From assembly GCA_026874595.1 (NCBI GenBank), contig CM049314.1:57832300-57896299 (forward strand): 64,000 bases of DNA. Reading direction: 5' to 3'. Below, piece after piece: positions 34,504 to 46,892 of the stretch. Each line of letters starts with the position of its first letter. The first letter of the stretch is position 1. The notes under the pieces were generated by a model. The model saw only the letters and a program-made list of their open reading frames with translations, was not told the DNA's origin and ran no database searches. A program made the position numbers and the translations under genes. The DNA is from Sipunculus nudus. Its lineage: Eukaryota; Annelida; Sipuncula; Golfingiida; Sipunculidae.

Positions 34504-35385
34504 TTGTTAGGGATCAAACAGCTCACCACCACTCCTCACAACCCTAAATGTAATGGTCTGGTGGAGAAGTTCAACGATACTTTGAAAAAGATGTTGAAAA
34601 GAATGTGTGCCGAAAAACCCCTAGATTGGGACAGGTATGTTGCTCTTCTGTTATTCGCTTATCGTGGGTCACCACATGAATCACTTGGAGGATTTTCCCC
34701 CTTTGACCTTTTGTATGGTAGACATGTCACAGGTCCACTGATGGTTTTGAAAGAACTGTTGACAAAAGAGGGTACCTCCCCTGATGTCAAGAGCACGTAC
34801 CAATATGTCCTTGATTTGAAACAGAAGCTTAGTGACACCTGTGAGTGAGTTCAACAGGCTCAGGTCCTTACGTCAGAGAGGTACAGGCATTATTACAACA
34901 CGAGTGCCAAGCCTCGACAGCTACAAGTAGGGGAAAAAGTTTTAGTGCTGCTTCCGACAGATCGTAACAAATTGATATTACAATGGAAAGGGCCTTTTGA
35001 AGTCATGCAACGCTTCAATGATTGTGACTACAAAATCAACATGAACGGTAAGTCCAAATCATTCCATATTAACCCCTTAAAGAAGTATGGTGTCAGAGTG
35101 AAAACTCCTTTGGAATGTCTCGTCGATATGCAAACAGTAGGCTGTTTGTTTGATATGCCAGGTGCAGCATGTGAGGTCGGTGAAACTATTCCTGATCAAG
35201 ACACGGTTGGTATAGATGATTGGAAAAGCATTGTTCCTCTTCCTAGTGTTACCCGTAAACAAGGGCCTGCTGATGTCCAGGTAAGTGACACCCTTTCCGT
35301 CCAACAAACCACACAACTTAGAGCGTTACTTGATAAATTAGATGGTGTGTTTACGGACGTTCCAAAACAAACCAATGTCATTTAG
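34504..35385 (+). pseudogene. Retroelement integrase C-terminal half and linker
   Basis: It starts mid-domain: TTTPHNPKCNGLVEKFN carries the last catalytic Glu of the DDE core, followed by LLFAYRGSPHESLGGFSPF. A GPY/F-type C-terminal module follows (LQWKGPFEVM, DYKINMNG), then a linker. In-frame stops lie at 34,846 (TGA) and 35,383 (TAG). The zinc-binding N-terminus and the first two catalytic Asp residues are deleted. It joins directly onto reverse transcriptase sequence. Confidence 0.8.
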
Positions 35386-36024
35386 TGTGATCTCCACCTT
35401 ACCACAGACCAGCCAGTCAGATCGAAGCCTTATGCCGTTCCTCATGCATTAGGAAATACTATGAGGGAAGAGGTAAGTGATATGTTATCTCTTGGAGTCA
35501 TAGAGAGAGATCAAATTCAGCTTTTGCTTCACCCGTTGTCATGGTCCGCAAAAAATACGGATCAGTGCGCTTCTGCGTTGACTTTCGTAAGTTGAATCGG
35601 CACATTGTTTTTTATCCTGAACCTATGCCAAATCCCAAAGATTTATTTGCAGAATTACAGAAAAGTAACTATTTTTCCAAACTGGACCTTACAAAAGGTT
35701 ATTGGCAAATTCCGATGTCGGAAAATTCGAGAAAACTTACGGCTTTTGTGTCACCAGAGGGCCAGTGCCAATTTAAATTCATGCCTTTTGGTCTGGTAGT
35801 GGTAGGTGCAACTTTTACTCGGATGATGCGAAAATTGTGTTCCCATGTATCAGGTGTGTGTTGCTTAATCGATGATGTGTTATGTCACTCTGCAACGTGG
35901 TCTGAGCATTTAGCTCTTCTAGACAAAGTTTTGTGTATTCTTCAGGAAGCTAATCTGGCTGCTAAGCCAGAAAAATGCTTCTTAGGATTTGCTGATTTAG
36001 GTTGTATGGGTCACATGGTACCAA
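35386..36024 (+). pseudogene. Retroelement reverse transcriptase, truncated
   Basis: Typical Ty3/gypsy RT blocks: PVRSKPYAVPHAL, then, after a one-base frameshift at about 35,508, SVRFCVDFRKLN, FSKLDLTKGYWQIPM, FKFMPFGL and the active-site CLIDDVLCHS. It ends after KCFLGFADLGCMGHMV, where the right LTR begins, so the thumb and RNase H are missing. Not functional. Confidence 0.85.
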
Positions 36025-36629
36025 TGCCTCAACTACCAGTGCTATACCAGAGAGGACCAGGGAGACTGGAGTCAGTATCTGGAGTTCCTGTTGGACCCTA
36101 CCATATCACTCAGTCTATATGGTGAGCCCTCTTTTATATGCAATACTATTCATGGGAAAATTCTCCAGAACCATCTATAATGTCGCCCTATTAATGTTAG
36201 TCTTTTATGGTCCTTTCATATTAAATACAGTAAATATCCATAGATAGGACGCTGTTGTAATTTACGTTGCGTCTATAACAAACAGAATAAAGTTGGATGT
36301 TATTCAGTTTTGTCAATGTCAAAACTAGTAACTTAAAACATCGAATATTTAATTGGGTTTTCTTTCATTCTTTCCAGTGTGGTAATCCTGGAATATTCCA
36401 CCCACATAGTGGTCTTCTGTCAGTTGAGGTCACCTTTTGAGAGGGGAGGACACCCATAGCCAATTTTACTATTAAGCTGTAAATAAAGTTAATAAAGTTC
36501 TTTTTTTTGTTATCCCGTCTTCATCTGGTTTGTATGAAACTGTGATACTGTGCTGTAACATATCATTAAGGCATGAAAGAACCTGGGCAAGGAAATTTGG
36601 GTTGTGGGAATACCTGGAGTTGAATCCTA
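36025..36629 (+). repeat. Right LTR of the retroelement
   Basis: Nearly identical to the left copy, with a few substitutions and single-base indels, which argues that both are LTRs of one insertion. The internal deletion may have removed a few bases of its 5' end. Confidence 0.75.
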
Positions 36630-36815
36630 TAATAATACATTTTTGATAAGTTTTCCTTTGTTATGTAGTGTTTTTACCTGTGTAGAAAAAATGTGTTATC
36701 ATCATGCTTTTCTCTGATCATATGACATTTTTTTTCGAAATATACAGAAAAAAATAATAAAAAACGCCCGCCAGCACGGATTTCTGAAAAAAAGTGCCAT
36801 AGCCTTTTGGGCCTT

Positions 36816-37058
36816 ACAGCTTAGGATACAGGGGCCATGCCAGTATATTTACAAACGAGAACACACCGCTGAGCACGGACTTCGTGCACATTAACCTCAT
36901 TACAATGTATGTAGTGATATAATTAAACAAGATAATAAAACACAGACAGAATTCTCAGGAAAACGTCATTTACCTTGAAAGTCACCTTGCTCTGGTGGCC
37001 TATCATTTTATATATGTTAGATTTTGACCCGATTGCCCAGTGACTGTTAGTGTTCCGA
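36816..37058. repeat. Dispersed repeat, copy 2 (partner at 28,155)
   Basis: Same orientation and order of blocks as copy 1, with small deletions. It is followed at once by a 15-bp minisatellite that is absent at copy 1. Confidence 0.75.
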
Positions 37059-37063
37059 GGCAA

Positions 37064-37158
37064 CAGGACAACTACCCCCCAGACAACTACCCCCTGGACA
37101 ATTATCCCCCGGACAATTACCCCCAGGACAATTACCCCCTCGGACAACTTCCCCCATG
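37064..37158. repeat. 15-bp minisatellite GGACAATTACCCCC-type
   Basis: About six units of (GGACAA)(C/T)TA(C/T)CCCC(C/T). Because the unit is a multiple of three, the plus strand translates as DNYPP-type repeats, but no exon boundaries or start support a gene. Confidence 0.85.
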
Positions 37159-37159
37159 G

Positions 37160-39212
37160 TATAATAACACTTTTAAACGGCAAACTCTCTTTAAAGATGC
37201 GTTTACCAAACGACAGTTCTAAATATTTGAGAACTTGTACAGTCAATTCGAGGGACTGAAAAAGATATTTTTTTTACACGAAAGATGCTCCAAGATGGCA
37301 CCTAGGAAGTCACAGGATGAAGACTGGATCTCCCAGGGTGACCCACTTTGGGAAATCTAGGCCCGGGTCCTTTACTTTGTGACAGGATCTGAAGAACTGT
37401 CAAAGCTACACAGGCATCATTGTCATAGAAACTGTGGCTAGCATTAAATGTAATGGGGATAAGCTGACAAGCTTACATATGATGTTATTACTGTAAAAGC
37501 TAATTAAAACTTAAGTCAAAAAGCGTTAAAAACATTTATCATTTCAAAATGTGGATTTTATAAGGATTTTGTGTGACTAGTCATAGTTAAAATGATTATA
37601 TTTTTAGGAAAATAATTAGAAAAAAAAAACACTTTTTAATAGAAGTCATTTTGTTTAATCTCTAACTTAAATATTACTTAAATTAAATATGTGTAAGTCT
37701 GACAAAGACACCTCCTGTATTTAAAAGCACTACATGGTACCGGTAGGCACCAATTAGTGTACCAAACGTTAACTGCATAGGGCCTTATCTGGGGCTTGTT
37801 GGGGGGGTTGAGGAGGGCGGAGGATTTTTTTTTTTTTTTGGGGGGGGGGGGGGGTTAGCGTATATTGTATTCGTCTCGCTTCTGAAGTGAATAAAACGCA
37901 TAATTATTTAAAGTGATTTCGATGTTCCTTCATTAAGTTGATAGCTTCTTCTTATTTTCCCTAAAGTCAGGAAATTTAAAATATGGTATGCGTCACTTGT
38001 TTCATTGAATCGTCATAAAGTTAGGCAAATGTGTGTTGCTTAATGTATGCAAACGGGGTTCATTCAATTCAAATTAATTATATAACCAACACACATATTT
38101 AAACTTTGAAATCTGCATTCTAAGGAATGCAGGATTGTGGGATGCTTCCCAAGAACCGTGTGTGAATTCACTTATTTAACCTATATTCCCAGGTTCAGTC
38201 GTGCACAAATGACTCATGGGGATAGTGAACACATATGTACTGGTTTTCCTCTCTTGTTCAGTCAATAACCTATAAACTGAGTCACTCTTCTTATCAGCTT
38301 CTGTGGCCCAGGGGTAGAGCACAGGGCTCGAAGCCGGGAGGTCGCGGGGTAAGTAGATTTTCACGGTCGCCCCTACCCCTTAGGGTGAGCTCTTCCCACC
38401 AAACAGCCGTGTATCACACATAAACGATTGCGTCTTTGTGAAAGGGGGGGGGGGGGAGGGGGTTAGTATTAAGATACAGCAATAGGGATGATAGCATACC
38501 AAGGACCCACCAGACCTCGCTCAAACCAGGAGTCCTACTGACCTGTCACGTATTCCTTAACCGAACGCTGCAGATGCATATATACATTTAAAAAATTATA
38601 TGGAAGAGCATATAAAAATGCAGGCGGTTATCTCACTCGCTCTTCTTTCTAGGCTACAATGAGGTTATAATGGTTTAACAATTAACATTGGTTTAGGTAC
38701 GTTTGACTATTAACGTGGTGAGACCACGTTTCACTTCTTTCCACCACATACTCAACAAAACGAATTTCGATTCTATACATCCTGAGTATTTGATTCATTT
38801 TTTCTGAAGGTCGGAAGTGCTGTCTGGAAACCGAGTGACATCATAAAATAATGATATAACCAATCAAGAGTAGCAAAGGCTAAGTATTTTGAGTAGTTGG
38901 CACTTGCGAATATCTTGTTTAAGAAATCGAATTTGCAGTCCAGATACTTTTTTTGCAATTGCCCTTCCTAGGAATAGGATACAGTTTCGTTTCTGCAAAA
39001 GCATTACCTTTCTAATACCTGTACAAAACATCCAGACACACTTTAATGAGGCTAATAGGATTTGTTCGTTCAAGATATCTTTTGAGGATGATTACAGGAC
39101 AGAATTTCCCATTTTTCTATTCGTTAATTGTATTGTGTAACTTACATAAATTCGATTTACAAAGTTTCCTATTAATCACAATAGGACAAGAAAAAGCTTT
39201 TTTTTTAATTTT
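37160..39212. other. No supported gene apart from a SINE
   Basis: Non-coding sequence with long poly-T/poly-G runs at about 37,827-37,852 and a poly-G at about 38,442. The SINE at 38,297-38,575 is the only clear element. Short overlapping ORFs at 38,773-39,140 on both strands have no recognisable features. Confidence 0.45.
38297..38575 (+). mobile_element. SINE copy, plus strand
   Basis: It begins CAGCTTCTGTGGCCCAGGGG, equivalent to the A-box head of the SINE at 10.0 kb, followed by GCCGGGAGGTCGCGGGGTAA where the B box has decayed. The body matches in order (TTTTCACGGTCG, GCCGTGTATCACAC, ACTGACCTGTCA). A poly-G insertion lies inside. Confidence 0.65.
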
Positions 39213-39440
39213 TATAATTAATGCATAGTTGGATTTTTTCTAGACCATCTGTTACCTACTACCGCTATGATTTGGACCATAAAAATTCGGAACACGAATC
39301 CTATGTGGGCTCCTCTAGGAAAGTTTGTTTTCTTTTGCTTGATTATGCCATACTGAGCTGCATAATTAATGTTTTTAATATTTCCCTTTTAGGTACCCCT
39401 ATTCCTTTTGTGCTTCAAGCTCCTCCACGCAAAACTTTTT
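39213..39440 (+). repeat. Dispersed repeat, copy 1 (partner at 60,869)
   Basis: From ATAATTAATGCATAGTTGGA through AAGTTTGTTTTCTTTTGC and AATATTTCCCTTTTAGGT to TTTTGTGCTTCAAGCTCCTCCACGC it matches 60,869-61,100 in the same orientation. The final part translates similarly in both (PFVLQAPPR / SFVLQGPPR), but stops in the second copy argue against a gene. Confidence 0.75.
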
Positions 39441-42400
39441 GCTGTAATTTGCTCAGAGGAAAAGCAACAAACTAAGACTTTCCTTTCTATTTGAGGCCAT
39501 ATCTGGAACGAAATAAATACAGTACTATAAGTACAAATGCTTTTATTCATAAGCATACCATAAATATAATGCAGGATGCGATTAAATTTGTATAGCTTCA
39601 TTACTGTTTGATTCTGTCCTTGCGAAAGAGACGTAGACTGTCACAGTTTACTCGATCCAACATGAATTATAAACGTGGAACGTATCCTTTATGTCTACAA
39701 TGATTCATCCATGTAATGGATAAAGAATAAAAGGATTAGCAATACTGTTACCTTGTCACAGAGATATTTCAGGATGCTGTTTGGGGACCTTAGTTGTGAC
39801 CAAATGTTTTCATCTCTACAACAGAGCATGGCCGGTATCTTCGGATCTCAGTTAAATTTCAGCTCAGTAAAATTGGTATGTCAAAATACTGAGGATACAG
39901 GCTTCATATATCATTGAAGGTGTTTACTATTGAAGAAATATCATTGATTGACTTTTGAACTCTGAGGGTTCGGAACGCTTTCGCTTCGAAGCAAGCATAA
40001 GGAAAACAGATTGTGACTATTACTGGTAATAATCTGATATAACAATTAACCGGCTACGGTCATTACAATTGGGTTTCCGGAGAACGCTGAGGGGCAGCTG
40101 CTACGGGTAACCTCGGTGACTTGAAGGGCTGTTGCTGTTTCCATTTTAATAATGCTTATTGTTTCACTTTTCAGCTTTCGCAGCGACTACAGTTAGGATA
40201 ATGAGGTGACCCCCCACCTTATACCGCGACCGCCTTGCCTTATCACTTTCCAGCCTGGGCATCCGCCTCGCGTACAGACAAAATCGATCTCCCCCTCAAG
40301 CAAATTATATTACTCTTTTAGCTTGCATAACACCACCAGGGCTATTTGTAAGTTGCCTTTGCCTAACCTCGCAAGTAAATATTTCAATGATTTGTTTTAG
40401 ATAATAATAATAATAATATAAAATAACAATAAAATAGTATTTATAAGTAGTATTTATAATAATTCTCCGACAGTGGGACTCGCATATTCTTAAGAAAATC
40501 TTAATCTCTTACCGTCTTACTGCATTATAGATGTAAGCACAGAGAGTGTACTTACGTGTGACAAACTATTCTGTGTTTGGCGTTATGTTTGCGAGGTTAA
40601 ATGTTGGCGGTTTTTTTTTATTTTATAATTTTCGAAAAGGCTTCCAGGTTCTTACACGGGTCATCTCAATCCTAATAGGGTATATTTATATGCGAATTAT
40701 TTCATCGCTAGCAGGACAAGGATTGGACGTTCATTATTCACATATAGTATGAAACATTTGTTATATTAATAATATCAATCTATGATTTTCAGAGGAAACA
40801 TAACTTTCAAATTCCGATGCTTGTCCTTGGATAACGGATACATGAGACGCCAATGAGAGTACTGTATAAAGGCTATGCACCAGTGTTAAAGTGGCGTTTT
40901 CTTCACGATTCACAGAGTTTCCAATTCTGCCAGTAATTTTACTTTCACGAAAAATTATGAATTTAAACAAAGAAAAATAAATAAAAAATAGTATTGAAAT
41001 CATAAACTCACAAAAGACATAAATAGCCAATATTTCAAATGTATTCTAACTGTATTCATTATTACTGAGAGGAAGGTCACTGAGGGCATTCTATTATTGT
41101 TGTAACGATTTCTAATATTTAAAGTGAACTAATAATTGTGTAAGAGAAATATACACTTGAGCCTTTGCTCTTTGCTTAAAGCTGAGAAGCTAAAGAGATT
41201 AAATCATTACTATACCATTTTAAATAAACATAAGCAATAACCGGAGGGAGCCGACATATGGAAAACTGATTATGTATTAAGGTATTAATTTGGTTTAATA
41301 ATGTACCCTGCTACAATCATTAACTCGGCGCATAACGGAGAACGTCGAGGGTCACCTCGCACGGGTTATTTGTTGTACTTTAGCTGTGTTAATTTTCAGA
41401 ATGTTTACTGTGCGTTTTCACTTTCACTTTGCATGAGCTGCTCCGGCACTGAGTACAGGTTAGGACCACGCACCAACACAAAGAGATTAAAAATGAATAA
41501 AACTACTCACTACGAAATAGTTAACATATAGCTCGCATGTTAATGAATTAAATATTAGATAAACGTAATAATAAATATATAGTAAATAAAATAATCTTCT
41601 ATTTTTATTCAAACACCATAAGCTTGATATATAAGCTGATCAGCCTGTTAGGCCCCGCAAATACAACCTGCTCTGTGTAGAGCAGACATCATCTAATACA
41701 GATGAGAAACTAAATAGATGTCATGAGTATAGATATCTGTTTGGTTATTGATTAGACTGATCTAGGTATTAGCAAGTCTGACGAACACAGGGGTGATTGT
41801 AATTTATAAACCTTTTCTCTGTACCAATTTGTATCAAGAATATCTTGTTATCAAGAATATCTGTTATTGAGTTTATAAAAAAACAAGTTGTGATATATAT
41901 GCGCAAACAAAACCTTTTTAAAACATTTTTAAAAATCTAATCTTCTTACCTATAATACCTGTCCCTAACACATATGATATACACTTCGGACAGAGCAGCC
42001 AAGCTGACGCTGAACTACTTTGTACTTTTTTTTATTATTTATATTATTTTTTTGGTGGCTGCTGATTCAAATGTATTAATATATTGATCTTTATTTTTTT
42101 AATGTGCATTCTGGTAGCATTGTTATCTTTGTAAGTGCGTTACTTGACTAAAACTGTTGTAACTGGATAGCACATAAGGTTTATAATGGCAAACGAAAAT
42201 AAGCAAATATGTATTTTTTTTTATCTAATTATATGTAAGATATGAATTAATAATATGTAGAAAGCATCTAACGTGTCAGTTTCGGTTTTATATGCTGCTG
42301 TGAGGGGACTTTTTATTGTATTTGTTTTCTTTGTGAAACATGTTTTGCACATACATGAATTAACAAAAAATAATTTTAAATATGGAGGATGTGCTGAGAT

Positions 42401-42780
42401 TCCCATTTAGAAGTACGTTTGCAAATAAATTATTTATATTGTAAATATAATTAAATGACATTGGATAAACATGATAATATACACATTTAATACTGCGCAT
42501 GTAAATGGAAGTTTAGGTCTTATAATATCACCGATGAAAGTCTCATCCGACACCTATGTATATAGCTCTTAGTGTATTCCTTGGCATCTTTTGGAGGATA
42601 TAATAATACAAGCAAAGTAGGTTACTCATTCCCGTTTACTTATGGATTTAGGTCAAGCAAACGTATTCCAAATCTCATTATATTATCATATAACATAATT
42701 GCCTGTGAGTAAATATTTATCCAGATTTTACATAAAATGAGCCCAATTCCTCGAGGAAACATTTTTTTTCTCCATCTAGA
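39441..42780. other. No supported gene
   Basis: AT-rich non-coding sequence. Two segments, about 40,050-40,110 and 41,320-41,375, share GGAGAACG(C/T)(T/C)GAGGG(G/T)(C/T)A and may be fragments of one repeat. I saw no convincing exon. Confidence 0.45.
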
Positions 42781-42782
42781 GT

Positions 42783-43863
42783 TCTTCCAGACTCGGCAGC
42801 TGCTGTTTTTTTTTCACATCAGGCAGCACTGAAATCACAAAGGCGGTTACTCATTCGCATTTCCAGCTGATTAACAACGTCAGTGTTTACGGCAAAAAGT
42901 TGTCATTGACCGAAAAAGACATCTTCACCACAGACAGGGCCACTATCCACGCGGCTCCATTATTTGCGTCAATGTGCTTCCTGGTGTCAGACTTATTATA
43001 CGTTTCATTGGATACACATGTTACCAAAACCGATATTGAACCAATCCTTGCCATTTTAAAGAAAGAAAGGTGTACAGCTGCAATGTTATTTGGTTATTTG
43101 CTTTTTGATATATTGAAAGAAGGAGAACGGGCAAAACCATACCTTACATCGTTACGGGTTCTCATCGCAAGCGGTCAAACCTTGAACGTTCAGACTGCAA
43201 TCAACATCCAAAGGATTTTGCCAGATATACATTTTGCGAATGGATATGGGGCAACAGAGATTGGAAATGCTGCCGTCAACATGCAACCACTGGAAGACCA
43301 GGAATTGGGTTTCATAGGACCACCGTTGCCAAACTATGAAATGAAAATTGTAGGAGATCATGGGGAGACTTTACCCTTAGGTGAGATCGGCGAACTTCAT
43401 TCAAGAAACCTTTTGATGGCTCTCGGGTACATGACTGGAGAGGGTAGTCAAAAGATGACGTCACCAGAAGGATGGTATGCCACCGGTGACATGGCTTCAA
43501 TCAACGACAGTGGTCATATCAAGATTGTTGGCAGAAAGGTTGATTTTATAAAACGTGCCGCGAATAAGATATTTCCTGCGGAGATTGAAAATATTATCTC
43601 TGAACATCCTGAAATCAGGGGTGGTTTGCATCCCCGACCAACGATTTGGAGAAGAGCTTTACGCATGCGTGATTCTAAAGCAGGGCAGCACAATGAAGGA
43701 GGCGGATCTGTTGGAATGGTTTGCTGAAAGATTCAGAGATTCCAAAGTTGGTGATAACAGAGCACCAAAGTTTGTAGAAATATTTGAAGACTTTCCACGT
43801 CTTCCCTCTGGAAAGATTTCGAGAAAAGAACTGAAAGCAAAAGTCAATGGACGTTTCAACTGA
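42783..43863 (+). pseudogene. Acyl-CoA synthetase paralogue, truncated and frameshifted
   Basis: It is homologous to residues from about 190 onward of the intact gene at 23,381. The 5' third is missing; the copy begins after a polypyrimidine tract ending CTCCATCTAG, so it could also be an exon edge. A nine-T run at 42,806-42,814 puts the frame out just before TSGST. A deletion of about eight bases at about 43,617 shifts the frame again before CIPDQRFGEELYACV. The P-loop reads TSGSTEITK, with the usual G-x-P-K changed. The catalytic-lysine motif LPSGKISRKEL is preserved. Probably inactive. Confidence 0.85.
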
Positions 43864-46742
43864 TTTTTTTGGGCATTTTCCTTGATACCTGAATCAATGG
43901 TTTTATATTGATTTTTCTGTTGCATGTATATAACATATATAGAAATTTATAAGAAAAAAACTTGATGCTATTTAAATGAAACAGGTATAATCGTTTATGT
44001 TATATTGCATACACTTAAATGACAGAACTAAATCATCTGTTATTTTATATAATCTGACAAATGCGTAATTACTGTATTTGCCTTAAAAATGAATATAATT
44101 TTTGCTGAATAAGTGTAAAGAAGGCAAATTGTTTTTGCACAAGTTGATTAATATTTAATTCGCATTTCAAAAATGCATTTTATCAAGGATATGTTATCTA
44201 AACAGATTAGAGAGGTACTCGGTACTTTAAGCGTTTACTGAATTACCTTACCGGTTACTTAGCAAAAGGAGAAATTCTATACAAAAATATTATATATGTT
44301 CTGAAAATATAATTTGATTTATTTTATTTTATACCAAAAATAAATGAACACTGGATTTGTTCAGCTCTAGGATTTATAGACAGTTCTGATTATTTCCATA
44401 TGGACCAAAGTTGATGAAGTATCTCATAATACAACAAACTGGAAGGAATACAGTCGTGCAGGATACTCTGATATATAATATATGCTTTATGTATCATTAT
44501 CTGGAGTAAAACTTTAAAGCGGAAGCTTATGTTTCTCCTTATAATGTTCTACTAAACTATAAATATAGACCGGTTTTTAAGTATTGAGTTGGTATCCCAG
44601 AAGTATGCCAATTATTGTCTGGTATGTATCGCATGTGTTCCATTGTTCAGTATGAGAAACATTTTTTTGTGACGAGTGATCGATGGCGCTCTTTGAACGT
44701 TATATTCTGAGGAAGCTACATATCTACGATGAATATCTTGGATGAATGTAAATATACCAGACAACGCTAATCTGAATGTTAATTCATGTAAGGTACAGAT
44801 CATATTAAAAACATTTAATATTCAATATTCCTGGTAGGTCACCTCAAGAGCCATTTGAACTCTTCCAAAATATACAAGGTGATGAAAATGGACATTTACC
44901 CATGATGAACATAAAAAAACACTCTTTAAAAAGTCTGCCAATAGAATAAAGACCAACGCAATATTTTAATGTGCACGTTTAAATATTAAATATTTCCGTG
45001 ATATTCCACATGAAAGTGATAATATCTAACTGTAATGTCATATTACCTGTTAAACTAGGATATGGGTAGTCGACAAGCGACTTCGTGTATCCAACAAAGT
45101 CAGAGAGGGACGGGTGAAGTGAGGCAAGGACTGAGTGGCAAGGGGAAACAGAGTGAGATGTGTTGCATATTATGCATGGATGTCTGCCAGGCAGACATGG
45201 TTGTAGGTGGTGTAACTTGTTATTGAAAGGAGAAACTATCCATGATAACAAAATATCAGGTGGATAAGTCAAACCACTTCTCAGATATGAGTGATTTTAA
45301 CCCTAGGCATATGAACAGATGGACAACATGCAGGTTTGCAGGTGGCGCCTCCAGTATTTTTATGATATAAAGCTATCGAAGAGTTTCACTCGTGCAAACT
45401 TTAAGCTCAATTGGTCAAACGGGTCAGAAGATATGTGGGTTTATATGTGAAAACATACGCACAGATGGACGCACTGCAGAGATGAAAGATCAGAAGTCAA
45501 CGCAAAATAGTTAAGCACCAGTTCATATGTGACCAGAAAAAAGGGGTAAAGTTTCGAAAAAAAGTCAGTCCAGTGGTCTCAGAGGAGTTGTACGGAAACA
45601 AACTCGACGGCGGCGGAACCCGGTCAAAAATATAGTATGCGCAAAATTTTGTTTTTGCGGATACAATTACTCCTTTAACAATAAAATACCATGTTAAAAT
45701 AATGCATTCATTGAAACAAGTGTGCTTGTACGTAAAGCATTAGCCTAAAACCTTTTTGTAAACAGGCTAATGAATCCATTCTTTACATTTATTTTCAATT
45801 TATCTTACAACCTTTGACAATGAAGTATAAATACTTTAAATAAAAATAGAAATGGATATCCATCAACAGTTGGTCAGTCAGTGCTAAAGCTCATGCTCGA
45901 CACCTGGTCGCTAATTCGGAGACTGTTATGTGTAGTGGATGGCTTCTATTTCGCAATCTTCTCTCAACCAGTAATATATTGAACAGCACGGAACACGGTT
46001 TATGTGTAAAAGGTCTGTATATAGCGCTGTTTATTGAATAAACAGGAGCTCTGATGTCAGGTCATTAAGTATTGTTTTCTGTATATAAAGGAACGGCATG
46101 GCACTGCAACAACGGGTACTTACTGTTTAGCACATGACCATGTGACGCCAGTTTCATTTGGTTATTTATCAAACAAGTATTAAAAAGAAGGTTCATATTA
46201 CTGTTTCGCAATGAACACGGCAGAATTTTATGTAATCCTTACACTTATTGCAAATTGTGTGTTGTCAATAAAGTAGGGATAAAACCCTTCATTATCGTCG
46301 GTATCTTGTCATAACTGCTACATCAGCGTACTGTCCAGGCAAAACATTTAAGAGATAAGCGTCTATCAGTATTAGTTAAAGGCTTTACAACTGAAGGGCG
46401 CTTGTCTTGAGTCAGAAACTCATCTTTGATAGGCATACTTGTTGATTAACAATTTCTCTAAATGGGAAACTACTAAGAAACTATGTAACAATGTTGCAAC
46501 ATTTCCTGCATCCTTGTGCCATATCTAAAGATATTTAAGATATTTAATAGGAAATAACAATACAGCGATTGTGATATGTACATATACATCTACATATACA
46601 TCCTTTAGAAAATGTTGGTTTACTATTAGGTATTTTTCGTTTGATTGCTTTTCCTCACTCAAAGCATAAGAAATGAATAAGGCATTATGATATCTAAAAA
46701 GGTAAACGTGTCTCAAACAGAAAACTCATATCCTTGACTTAC
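43864..46742. other. No supported gene
   Basis: AT-rich DNA. The minus-strand ORF at 44,979-45,272 contains several Cys and Pro and ends near a GTAAT donor-like site, but lacks an acceptor or homology I can name. Nothing is called. Confidence 0.45.
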
Positions 46743-46892
46743 CTCCATTGGAGTGACTAAACTCCTCCAGTAGGTTACTTTGCTGTTGACTCTCAACCTT
46801 GTACAGGCGCGATACTTCTCCACAACACGCTTCTAATACTTGAAAGAACGGCTTTGTTTCCTTTCTCTCGGCTGAATAACCGAACCAGCAGG
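46743..46892 (-). CDS. Candidate coding exon of unknown protein
   Basis: On the minus strand a 150-base segment is bounded by TTTCCTGTAG and GGAG|GTAAGT, both strong sites. One frame is open, with CWFGYSAERKETKPFFQVLE, then ACCGEVSRLYKVESQQQSNL and LEEFSHSNG. The second half looks like a helical, coiled-coil-like stretch. It may belong with the cysteine-rich exon at 47.5 kb, but the phase link could not be shown. Confidence 0.4.

Larger units (their letters stand above)
32665..36629 (+). mobile_element. Decayed Gmr1-like Ty3/gypsy LTR retroelement
   Basis: Two direct repeats about 605 bases long flank an interior that reads gag, integrase, reverse transcriptase. A primer-binding-site-like TGGTGCCGTGACC (33,276-33,288) lies just inside the left repeat. 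Integrase upstream of reverse transcriptase is unusual for Ty3/gypsy elements but typical of the Gmr1 group. Large internal deletions removed the protease, the N-terminal half of integrase, the end of RT and RNase H. Stops and a frameshift make the rest non-functional. No clear target-site duplication is seen. Confidence 0.8.

Noticed and set aside
37040..37222. DNYPP-repeat protein
   Set aside because: It translates the 15-bp minisatellite only; no exon context.
44979..45272. Minus-strand Cys/Pro-containing ORF as an exon
   Set aside because: A weak donor-like site and no acceptor or homology; not enough to call.
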